Shown: positions 27,910 through 39,449 of the stretch, piece by piece
Position numbering within the stretch: position 1 is the first letter of the stretch
Layout: every line of letters begins with the position of its first letter
Assembly (NCBI GenBank): GCA_947179485.1
Contig: CAMXBY010000005.1
Location: 124,001-188,000, forward strand
Direction: 5' to 3'
DNA length: 64,000 bases
Source of the DNA: Allacma fusca
Lineage: Eukaryota; Arthropoda; Collembola; Symphypleona; Sminthuridae
Translations under genes and position numbers: made by a program
The notes under the pieces: generated by a model
Told to the model about the DNA's origin: nothing
Database searches by the model: none
The model's input: the letters and a program-made list of their open reading frames with translations, nothing else

Positions 27910-27937
27910 AAATATTTTTAAAATATTTTTATTTTTA
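27910..27937. repeat. 28-bp pure A/T tract with 19-bp palindrome, one per monomer
   Basis: The tract holds AAATATTTTTAAAATATTT (27910-27928), with 9-nt arms AAATATTTT and AAAATATTT around a single T. It is followed by more T-rich sequence up to the XhoI site. Other copies have A in the centre, which is the reverse complement of this form; others read AAAAATGTTTT or AAAAAATGTTTT and lose the symmetry. An A/T block every 155 bp may help phase nucleosomes or bend DNA (inference). Confidence 0.85.
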
Positions 27938-30900
27938 CTCGAGTTATCCATTCAAATAGGAACATGACCCGGAAAAGTTAAAGGTCAAACTTGACCGATA
28001 CGCTCCGAATTCCCCCGAACTGGAGTTTGTACCGCTAGATATATGTAGGAGCTGCACGCCTGTAAAATATTTAAAAAATGTTTTCATTTTTACTCGAGTT
28101 ATCGATTCAAATAGGAACATGACCCGGAAAAGTCAAAGGTCAAGTTTGACCGATTGGCTCCGAATTCCCCCGAACTGGAGTTTGTACCGCTAGATATATG
28201 TAGGGGCTGTACGCCTGTCAAATATTTTTAAAATATTTTCATTTTTACTCGAGTTATCAATTCAAATAGGAACAGGACCCGGAAAAGTCAAAGGTCAAGT
28301 TTGACCGATTCGCTCCGATTTCCCCCGAACTGGAGTTTGTACCGCTAGATATATGCAGGGGCTGTACACCTGCCAAATATTTTTAAAATATTTTTATTTT
28401 TACTCGAGTTATCCATTCAAATAGGATCATGACCCGGAAAAGTCAAAGGTCAAACTTGACCGATTCGCTCCGAATTCCCCCGAACTGGAGTTTGTACCGC
28501 TTGATATATGTAGGGGCTGTACGCCTGTAAAATATTTAAAAAATGTTTTCATTTTTACTCGAGTTATCGATTCAAATATTAAGATGACCCGGAAAAGTCA
28601 AAGGTCAAGTTTGATCGATTGGCTCCGAATTCCCCAGAACTGGAGTTTGTACCGCTAGATATATGCAGGGGCATTACGCCTGCCAAATATTTTAAAAATA
28701 TTTTCATTTTTATTCGAGTAATCCATTCAAATAGGAACATGACCCTGAAAAGTCAAAGGTCAAGTTTGACCGATTCGCTCTGAATTCCCCCGAACTGGAG
28801 TTTGTACCGCTAGATATATGCAGGGGCTGTACGCCTGCCAAATATTTTGAAAATATTTTCATTTTTACTCCAGTAATCCATTCAAATAGGAACATGACCC
28901 GGAAAACCAAAGGTCAAGTTTGACCGATTCGCTCCAAATTCCCCCGAACTGGGGTTTGTACCGCTAGATATATGTAGGGGCTGTACCCCTGTCAAATAAT
29001 TTAAAAATGTTTTCATTTTTACTCGAGTTATCCATTCAAATAGGAACATGACCCGGGAAAGTCAAAGGTCAAGTTTGACCGATTCGCTCCGAATTCCCCC
29101 GAACTGGAGTTTGTACCGCTAGATATATGTAGGGGCTGTACGCCTGTCAAATATTCAAAAAATGTTTTCATTTTTACTCGTGTTATCGATTCAAATATTA
29201 AGGTGACCCGGAAAAGTCAAAGGCCAAGTTTGACCGATTGGCTCCGAATTCCCCCGAACTGGAGTTTGTACCGCTAGATATATGCAGGGGCTGTACGCCT
29301 GCCAAATATTTTAAAAATATTTTCATTTTTACTTCAGTAATCCATTCAAATAGGAACATGACCCGGAAAACCAAAGGTCAAGTTTGACCGATTCGCTCCG
29401 AATTCCCCCGAACTGGGGTTTGTACCGCTAGATATATGTAGGGGCTGTACGCCTGTAAAATATTCAAAAAATGTTTTCATTTTTACTCGTGTTATCGATT
29501 CAAATATTAAGATGACTCGGAAAAGTCAAAGGTCAAGTTTGACCGATTGGCTCCGAATTCCCCAGATTTGGAGTTTGTGCCGCTAGATATATGCAGGGGC
29601 TGTACGCCTGCCAAATATTTTTAAAATATTTTCATTTTTACTCGAGTAATCCATTCAAATGGGAACATGACCCGGAAAAGTCAAAGGTCCAGTTTGACCG
29701 ATTCGCTCCGAATTCCCCCGAACTGGAGTTTGTACCGCTAGATATAGGTAGGGGCTGTACGCCTGCCAAATATTTTTAAAATATTTTTATTTTTACTCGA
29801 GTTATCCATTCAAATAGGAACAGGACCCGGAAAAGTCAAAGGTCAAGTTTGACCGATTGGCTCCGAATTCCCCAGAACTGGAGTTTGTAATGCTAGATAT
29901 ATGCAGGGGCTGTACGCCTGCCAAATATTTTTAAAATATTTTCATTTTTACTCGAGTTATCCATTCAAATAGGAACATGACCCGGAAAAGTCAAAGGTCA
30001 AGTTTGACCGATTGGCTCCGAATTCCCCTGAACTGGAGTTTATACCGCTAGATATATGTAGAGCCTGTACGCCTGTCAAATATTTTTAAAATGTTTTTAT
30101 TTTTACTCGAGTTATCCATTCAAATAGGAACAGGACCCGGAAAAGGCAAAGGTCAAGTTTGACCGATTCGCTCCGAATCCCCCCGAACTGGAGTTGATAC
30201 CGCTTGATATATGTAGGGGCTGTACTCCTGTCAAATATTTTTAAAATATTTTTATTTTTACTCGAGTTATCCATTCAAATAGGAACATGACCCGGAAAAG
30301 GCAAAGGTCAAGTTTGACCGATTCGCTCCGAATCCCCCCGAACTGGAGTTGATACCGCTTGATATATGTAGGGGCTGTACTCCTGTCAAATATTTTTAAA
30401 ATATTTTTATTTTTACTCGAGTTATCCATTCAAATAGGAACAGGACCCGGAAAAGGCAAAGGTCAAGTTTGACCGATTTGCTCCGAATCCCCCCGAACTG
30501 GAGTTGATACCGCTTGATATATGTAGGGGCTGTACTCCTGTCAAATATTTTTAAAATATTTTTATTTTTACTCGAGTTATCCATTCAAATAGGAACATGA
30601 CCCGGAAAAGGCAAAGGTCAAGTTTGACCGATTCGCTCCGAATTCCCCCGAACTGGAGTTTTAACCGCTAGATATATGTAGGGGCTGTACGACCTGTCAA
30701 ATATTTAAAAAATGTTTTCATTTTTACTCGAGTTATCCTTTTAAATAGGAACATGACCCGGAAAAGTCAAAGGTCAAGTTTGACTGATTCGCTCCGAATT
30801 CCACAGAACTAGAGTTTGTACCGCTAGATATATGCAGGGGCTGTACGCCTGCCAAATATTTTTAAAATATTTTCATTTTTACTCGAGTTATCCATTCAAA

Positions 30901-33900
30901 TAGGAACATGACCCGGAAAAGTCAAAGGTCAAGTTTGACCGATTGGCTCCGAATTCCCCTGAACTGGAGTTTGTACCGCTAGATATATGTAGAGCCTGTA
31001 CGCCTGTCAAATATTTTTAAAATATTTTTATTTTTACTCGACCTATCCATTCAAATAGGAACAGGACCCGGAAAAGTCAAAGGTCAAGTTTGACCGATTC
31101 GCTCCGAATTCCCCCGAACTGGAGTTTGTACCGCTTGATATATGTAGGGGCTGTACGCCTGTCAAATATTTTTAAAATATTTTTATTTTTAGTCGAGTTA
31201 TCCATTCAAATAGGAACAGGGCCCGGAAAAGTCAAAGGTCAAGTTTGACCGATTGGCTCCGAATTCCCCAGAACTGGAGTTTGTACCGCTAGATATATGC
31301 AGGGGCTGTACGCCTGCCAAATATTTTAAAAATATTTTCATTTTTACTCGAGTAATCCATTCAAATAGGAACATGACCCGGAAAAGTCAAAGTTCAAGTT
31401 TGACCGACTCGCTCTGAATTCCCCCGAACAGGAGTTTGTACCTCTAGATATATGTAGGGGCTGTACGCCTGTCAAATATTTTAAAAATGTTTTCATTTTT
31501 ACTCGAGTTATCCATTCAAATAGGAACATGACCCGGAAAAGTCAAAGGTCAAGTTTGACCGATTGGCTCCGAATTCCCCCGAACTGGAGTTTATACCACT
31601 AGATATATGTAGGGGCTGTACGCCTGCCAAATATTTTTAAAATGTTTTTATTTTTACTCGAGTTATCCATTCAAATAGGAACAGGACCCGGAAAAGGCAA
31701 AGGTCAAGTTTGACCGATTCGCTCCGAATCCCCCCGAACTGGAGTTGATACCGCTTGATATATGTAGGGGCTGTACTCCTGTCAAATATTTTTAAAATAT
31801 TTTTATTTTTACTCGAGTTATCCATTCAAATAGGAACATGACCCGGAAAAGGCAAAGGTCAAGTTTGACCGATTCGCTCCGAATTCCCCCGAACTGGAGT
31901 TTTAACCGCTAGATATATGTAGGGGCTGTACGACCTGTCAAATATTTAAAAAATGTTTTCATTTTTACTCGAGTTATCCTTTTAAATAGGAACATGACCC
32001 GGAAAAGTCAAAGGTCAAGTTTGACTGATTCGCTCCGAATTCAACAGAACTAGAGTTTGTACCGCTAGATATATGCAGGGGCTGTACGCCTGCCAAATAT
32101 TTTTAAAATATTTTCATTTTTACTCGAGTTATCCATTCAAATAGGAACATGACCCGGAAAAGTCAAAGGTCAAGTTTGACCGATTGGCTCCGAATTCCCC
32201 TGAACTGGAGTTTGTACCGCTAGATATATGTAGAGCCTGTACGCCTGCCAAATATTTTAAAAATATTTTCATTTTTACTCGAGTAATCCATTCAAATAGG
32301 AACATGACCCGGAAAAGTCAAAGTTCAAGTTTGACCGACTCGCTCTGAATTCCCCCGAACAGGAGTTTGTACCTCTAGATATATGTAGGGGCTGTACGCC
32401 TGTCAAATATTTTAAAAATGTTTTCATTTTTACTCGAGTTATCCATTCAAATAGGAACATGACCCGGAAAAGTCAAAGGTCAAGTTTGACCGATTGGCTC
32501 CGAATTCCCCCGAACTGGAGTTTATACCACTAGATATATGTAGGGGCTGTACGCCTGCCAAATATTTTAAAAATGTTTTTATTTTTACTCGAGTTATCCA
32601 TTCAAATAGGAACAGGACCCGGAAAAAGCAAAGGTCAAGTTTGACCGATTCGCTCCGAATTCCCCCGAACTGGAGTTTGTACCGCTTGATATATGTAGGG
32701 GCTGTACTCCTGTCAAATATTTTTAAAATATTTTTATTTTTACTCGAGTTATCCATTCAAATAGGAACATGACCCGGAAAAGGCAAAGGTCAAGTTTGAC
32801 CGATTCGCTCCGAATTCCCCCGAACTGGAGTTTTAACCGCTAGATATATGTAGGGGCTGTACGACCTGTCAAATATTTAAAAAATGTTTTCATTTTTACT
32901 CGAGTTATCCTTTTAAATAGGAACATGACCCGGAAAAGTCAAAGGTCAAGTTTGACTGATTCGCTCCGAATTCCACAGAACTAGAGTTTGTACCGCTAGA
33001 TATATGCAGGGGCTGTACGCCTGCCAAATATTTTTAAAATATTTTCATTTTTACTCGAGTTATTCATTCAAATAGGAACATGACCCGGAAAAGTCAAAGG
33101 TCAAGTTTGACCGATTGGCTCCGAATTCCCCTGAACTGGAGTTTGTACCGCTAGATATATGTAGAGCCTGTACGCCTGTCAAATATTTTTAAAATATTTT
33201 TATTTTTACTCGACCTATCCATTTAAATAGGAACAGGACCCGGAAAAGTCAAAGGTCAAGTTTGACCGATTCGCTCCGAATTCCCCCGAACTGGAGTTTG
33301 TACCGCTTGATATATGTAGGGGCTGTACTTCTGTCAAATATTTTTAAAATATTTTTATTTTTACTCGAGTTATCCATTCAAATAGGAACATGACCCGGAA
33401 AAGGCAAAGGTCAAGTTTGACCGATTCGCTCCGAATTCCCCCGAACTGGAGTTTGTACCGCTAGATATATGTAGGGGCTGTACGCCTGTAAAATATTCAA
33501 AAAATGTTTTCATTTTTATTCGTGTTATCGATTCAAATATTAAGATGACCCGGAAAAGTCAAAGGTCAAGTTTGACCGATTGGCTCCGAATTCCCCAGAT
33601 TTGGAGTTTGTGCCGCTAGATATATGCAGGGGCTGTACGCCTGCCAAATATTTTAAAAATATTTTCATTTTTACTCGAGTAATCCATTCAAATGGGAACA
33701 TGACCCGGAAAAGTCAAAGGTGCAGTTTGACCGATTCGCTCCGAATTCCCCCGAACTGGAGTTTGTACCGCTAGATATATGTAGGGGCTGTACGCCTGCC
33801 AAATATTTTTAAAATATTTTTATTTTTACTCGAGTTATCCATTCAAATAGGAACAGGACCCGGAAAAGTCAAAGGTCAAGTTTGACCGATTGGCTCCGAA

Positions 33901-36900
33901 TTCCCCAGAACTGGAGTTTGTACCGCTAGATATATGCAGGGGCTGTACGCCTGCCAAATATTTTTAAAATATTTTCATTTTTATTTGAATAATCCATTCA
34001 AATAGGAACATGACCCGGAAAACCAAAGGTCAAGTTTGACCGATTCGCTCCGAATTCCCCCGAACTGGGGTTTGTACCGCTAGATATATGTAGGGGCTGT
34101 ACGCCTGTCAAATATTTTAAAAATGTTTTCATTTTTACTCGAGTTATCCATTCAAATAGGAACATGACCCGGAAAAGTCAAAGGTCAAGTTTGACCGATT
34201 CGCTCCGAATTCCCCCGAACTGGAGTTTGTACCGCTAGATATATGTAGGGGCTGTACGCCTGTCAAATATTTTAAAAATGTTTTCATTTTTACTCGAGTT
34301 ATCCTTTTAAATAGGAACATGACCCGGAAAAGTCAAAGGTCAAGTTTGACTGATTCGCTCCGAATTCAACAGAACTAGAGTTTGTACCGCTAGATATATG
34401 CAGGGGCTGTACGCCTGCCAAATATTTTTAAAATATTTTCATTTTTACTCGAGTTATCCATTCAAATAGGAACATGACCCGGAAAAGTCAAAGGTCAAGT
34501 TTGACCGATTGGCTCCGAATTCCCCTGAACTGGAGTTTGTACCGCTAGATATATGTAGAGCCTGTACGCCTGCCAAATATTTTAAAAATATTTTCATTTT
34601 TACTCGAGTAATCTATTCAAATAGGAACATGACCCGGAAAAGTCAAAGTTCAAGTTTGACCGACTCGCTCTGAATTCCCCCGAACAGGAGTTTGTACCTC
34701 TAGATATATGTAGGGGCTGTACGCCTGTCAAATATTTTAAAAATGTTTTCATTTTTACTCGAGTTATCCATTCAAATAGGAACATGACCCGGAAAAGTCA
34801 AAGGTCAAGTTTGACCGATTGGCTCCGAATTCCCCCGAACTGGAGTTTATACCACTAGATATATGTAGGGGCTGTACGCCTGCTGAATATTTTAAAAATG
34901 TTTTTATTTTTACTCGAGTTATCCATTCAAATAGGAACAGGACCCGGAAAAGGCAAAGGTCAAGTTTGACCGATTCGCTCCGAATTCCCCCGAACTGGAG
35001 TTTGTACCGCTTGATATATGTAGGGGCTGTACTCCTGTCAAATATTTTTTAAATATTTTTATTTTTACTCGAGTTATCCATTCAAATAGGAACATGACCC
35101 GGAAAAGGCAAAGGTCAAGTTTGACCGATTCGCTCCGAATTCCCCCGAACTGGAGTTTTAACCGCTAGATATATGTTGGGGCTGTACGACCTGTCAAATA
35201 TTTAAAAAATGTTTTCATTTTTACTCGAGTTATCCTTTTAAATAGGAACATGACCCGGAAAAGTCAAAGGTCAAGTTTGACTGATTCGCTCCGAATTCCA
35301 CAGAACTAGAGTTTGTACCGCTAGATATATGCAGGGGCTGTACGCCTGCCAAATATTTTTAAAATATTTTCATTTTTACTCGAGTTATCCATTCAAATGG
35401 GAACATGACCCGGAAAAGTCAAAGGTCAAGTTTGACCGATTGGCTCCGAATTCCCCTGAACTGGAGTTTGTACCGCTAGATATATGTAGAGCCTGTACGC
35501 CTGTCAAATATTTTTAAAATATTTTTATTTTTACTCGAGTTATCCATTCAAATAGGAACATGACCCGGAAAAGTCAAAGGTCAAGTTTGACCAATTCGCT
35601 CCGAATTCCCCCGAACTGGAGTTTGTACCGCTAGATATATGCAGGGGCTGTACGCCTGCCAAATATTTTTAAAATATTTTTATTTTTACTCGAGTTATCC
35701 ATTCAAATAGGAACATGACCCGGAAAAGTCAAAGGTCAAGTTTGACCGATTGGCTCCGAATTCCCCAGAACTGGAGTTTGTACCGCTAGATATATGCAGG
35801 GGCTGTACGCCTGCCAAATATTTTAAAAATGTTTTTATTTTTACTCGAGTTATCCTTTTAAATAGGAACATGACCCGGAAAAGTCAAAGGTCAAGTTTGA
35901 CTGATTCGCTCCGAATTCCACAGAACTAGAGTTTGTACCGCTAGATATATGCAGGGGCTGTACGCCTGCCAAATATTTTTAAAATATTTTCATTTTTACT
36001 CGAGTTATCCATTCAAATAGGAACATGACCCGGAAAAGTCAAACGTCAAGTTTGACCGATTGGCTCCGAATTCCCCCGAACTGGAGTTTATACCGCTAGA
36101 TATATGCAGGGGCTGTACGCCTGCCAAATATTTTTAAAATATTTTTATTTTTACTCGAGTTATCCATTCAAATAGGAACATGACCCGGAAAAGTCAAAGG
36201 TCAAACTTGACCGATTCGCTCCGAATTCCCCCGAACTGGAGTTTGTACCGCTAGATATATATAGGGGCTGCACGCCTGTAAAATGTTTAAAAAATGTTTT
36301 CAGTTTTACTCGAGTTATCGATTCCAATAGGAACATGACCCGGAAAAGTCAAAGGTCAAGTTTGACCGATTGGCTCCGAATTCCCCTGAACTGGAGTTTG
36401 TACCGCTAGATATATGTAGAGCCTGTACGCCTGTCAAATATTTTTAAAATATTTTTATTTTTACTCGACCTATCCATTCAAATAGGAACAGGACCCGGAA
36501 AAGTCAAAGGTCAAGTTTGACCGATTCGCTCCGAATTCCCCCGAACTGGAGTTTGTACCGCTAGATATATGCAGGGGCTGTACGCCTGCCAAATATTTTT
36601 AAAATATTTTTATTTTTACTCGAGTTATCCTTTTAAATAGGAACATGACCCGGAAAAGTCAAAGGTCAAGTTTGACCGATTGGCTCCGAATTCCCCAGAA
36701 CTGGAGTTTGTACCGCTAGATATATGCAGGGGCTGTACGCCTGCCAAATATTTTTAAAATATTTTTATTTTTACTCGAGTAATCCATTCAAATAGGAACA
36801 TGACCCGGAAAAGTCAAAGTTCAAGTTTGACCGACTCGCTCTGAATTCCCCCGAACAGGAGTTTGTACCTCTAGATATATGTAGGGGCTGTACGCCTGTC

Positions 36901-37279
36901 AAATATTTTAAAAATGTTTTCATTTTTACTCGAGTTATCCATTCAAATAGGAACATGACCCGGAAAAGGCAAAGGTCAAGTTTGACCGATTGGCTCCGAA
37001 TTCCCCCGAACTGGAGTTTATACCACTAGATGTATGTAGGGGCTGTACGCCTGCCAAATATTTTAAAAATGTTTTTATTCTTACTCGAGTTATCCATTCA
37101 AATAGGAACAGGACCCGGAAAAGGCAAAGGTCAAGTTTGACCGATTCGCTCCGAATTCCCCCGAACTTGAGTTTGTACCGCTTGATATATGTAGGGGCTG
37201 TACTCCTGTCAAATATTTTTAAAATATTTTTATTTTTACTCGAGTTATCCATTCAAATAGGAACATGACCCGGAAAAGG

Positions 37280-39449
37280 CAAAGGTCAAGTTTGACCGAT
37301 TCGCTCCGAATTCCCCCGAACTGGAGTTTTAACCGCTAGATATATGTAGGGGCTGTACGACCTGTCAAATATTTAAAAAATGTTTTCATTTTTACTCGAG
37401 TTATCCTTTTAAATAGGAACATGACCCGGAAAAGTCAAAGGTCAAGTTTGACTGATTCGCTCCGAATTCCACAGAACTAGAGTTTGTACCGCTAGATATA
37501 TGCAGGGGCTGTACGCCTGCCAAATATTTTTAAAATATTTTCATTTTTACTCGAGTTATCCATTCAAATAGGAACAGGACCCGGAAAAGTCAAAGGTCAA
37601 GTTTGACCGATTCGCTCCGATTTCCCCCGAACTGGAGTTTGTACCGCTAGATATATGCAGGGGCTGTACACCTGCCAAATATTTTTAAAATATTTTTATT
37701 TTTACTCGAGTTATCCATTCAAATAGGAACAGGACGCGGAAAAGTCAAAGGTCAAGTTTGACCGATTCGCTCCGAATTCCCCCGAACTGGAGTTTGTACC
37801 GCTAGATATATGCAGGGGCTGTACGCCTGCCAAATATTTTTAAAATATTTTTATTTTTATTTGAGTTATCCATTCAAATAGGAACATGACCCGGAAAAGT
37901 CAAAGGTCAAGTTTGACCGATTGGCTCCGAATTCCCCAGAACTGGAGTTTGTACCGCTAGATATATGCAGGGGCTGTACGCCTTCCAAATATTTTTAAAA
38001 TGTTTTTATTTTTACTCGAGTTATCCTTTTAAATAGGAACATGACCCGGAAAAGTCAAAGGTCAAGTTTGACTGATTCGCTCCGAATTCCACAGAACTAG
38101 AGTTTGTACCGCTAGATATATGCAGGGGCTGTACGCCTGCCAAATATTTTTAAAATATTTTCATTTTTACTCGAGTTATCCATTCAAATAGGAACATGAC
38201 CCGGAAAAGTCAAAGGTCAAGTTTGACCGATTGGCTCCGAATTCCCCCGAACTGGAGTTTGTACCGCTAGATATATGCAGGGGCTGTACGCCTGCCAAAT
38301 ATTTTTAAAATATTTTTATTTTTACTCGAGTTATCCATTCAAATAGGAACATGACCCGGAAAAGTTAAAGGTCAAACTTGACCGATACGCTCCGAATTCC
38401 CCCGAACTGGAGTTTGTACCGCTAGATATATGTAGGGGCTGCACGCCTGTAAAATATTTAAAAAATGTTTTCATTTTTACTCGAGTTATCGATTCAAATA
38501 GGAACATGACCCGGAAAAGTCAAAGGTCAAGTTTGACCGATTGGCTCCGAATTCCCCCGAACTGGAGTTTGTACCGCTAGATATATGTAGGGGCTGTACG
38601 CCTGTCAAATATTTTTAAAATATTTTCATTTTTACTCGAGTTATCAATTCAAATAGGAACAGGACCCGGAAAAGTCAAAGGTCAAGTTTGACCGATTCGC
38701 TCCGATTTCCCCCGAACTGGAGTTTGTACCGCTAGATATATGCAGGGGCTGTACACCTGCCAAATATTTTTAAAATATTTTTATTTTTACTCGAGTTATC
38801 CATTCAAATAGGATCATGACCCGGAAAAGTCAAAGGTCAAACTTGACTGATTCGCTCCGAATTCCCCCGAACTGGAGTTTGTACCGCTTGATATATGTAG
38901 GGGCTGTACGCCTGTAAAATATTTAAAAAATGTTTTCATTTTTACTCGAGTTATCGATTCAAATATTAAGATGACCCGGAAAAGTCAAAGGTCAAGTTTG
39001 ATCGATTGGCTCCGAATTCCCCAGAACTGGAGTTTGTACCGCTAGATATATGCAGGGGCATTACGCCTGCCAAATATTTTAAAAATATTTTCATTTTTAT
39101 TCGAGTAATCCATTCAAATAGGAACATGACCCTGAAAAGTCAAAGGTCAAGTTTGACCGATTCGCTCTGAATTCCCCCGAACTGGAGTTTGTACCGCTAG
39201 ATATATGCAGGGGCTGTACGCCTGCCAAATATTTTGAAAATATTTTCATTTTTACTCCAGTAATCCATTCAAATAGGAACATGACCCGGAAAACCAAAGG
39301 TCAAGTTTGACCGATTCGCTCCAAATTCCCCCGAACTGGGGTTTGTACCGCTAGATATATGTAGGGGCTGTACCCCTGTCAAATAATTTAAAAATGTTTT
39401 CATTTTTACTCGAGTTATCCATTCAAATAGGAACATGACCCGGGAAAGT
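37280..39449 (+). repeat. 14-monomer HOR unit 1 inside copy B
   Basis: Counterpart of 24723-26892 at +12,557 bp. It keeps the unit-1 marks GGACGCGGAAAAG (~37735) and ACTTGACTGATTC (~38842), confirming that it descends from unit 1 rather than unit 2. Confidence 0.88.

Larger units (their letters stand above)
27803..27957 (+). repeat. Representative consensus-like monomer (155 bp)
   Basis: This copy matches the majority base at almost every position and serves as a reference. Counting from AGGAAC as base 1: TGACCC at 8-13, a direct-repeat-like AAGTCAAAGGTCA at 18-30, the near-palindrome GGTCAAGTTTGACC at 26-39, EcoRI GAATTC at 50-55, GTACCGCTAG near 72-81, GGGGCTGTACG at 91-101, a pure A/T tract at 108-135 containing a 19-bp palindrome at 108-126, and XhoI CTCGAG at 136-141. 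Length is 155, which is 2 modulo 3, so no reading frame can run through successive copies in phase. The unit is close to nucleosome-core size, which is common for satellites. Confidence 0.95.
26893..29062 (+). repeat. 14-monomer HOR unit 2 inside copy A (2,170 bp)
   Basis: Tandem partner of 24723-26892; the match runs on to ~29112, where GTTTGTACC replaces GTTTTAACC. The two units differ by only a handful of substitutions. The same differences are seen between units 1 and 2 in copy B, so the 14-mer duplication happened before the 81-mer duplication. Confidence 0.9.
17399..29955 (+). repeat. Copy A of a 12,557-bp tandem duplication (81 monomers)
   Basis: This segment and the next run in parallel, monomer for monomer, at an offset of 12,557 bp (12,558 near the left end). 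Rare private variants recur at that exact offset: GTTTATACCGCTAG with TAGAGCC (~17480/30038), GTTATTCATTC (~20503/33060), CACGCCTGTAAAATG with TTTTCAGTTTTACTC (~23713/36270), and GGGGCATTACGCC (~26499/39056). The left join is ambiguous over ~60 bp because both parents are identical there. Isolated differences are very few: TAGGAGCTGCACG near 28050 in A against TAGGGGCTGCACG in B is one. Confidence 0.93.

Noticed and set aside
27803-27957. CENP-B-box-like motif near TTCG..GAA or CCCGGAAAA.
   Set aside because: The required pattern TTCGnnnnAnnCGGG is not met on either strand in the consensus monomer; only short fragments match.
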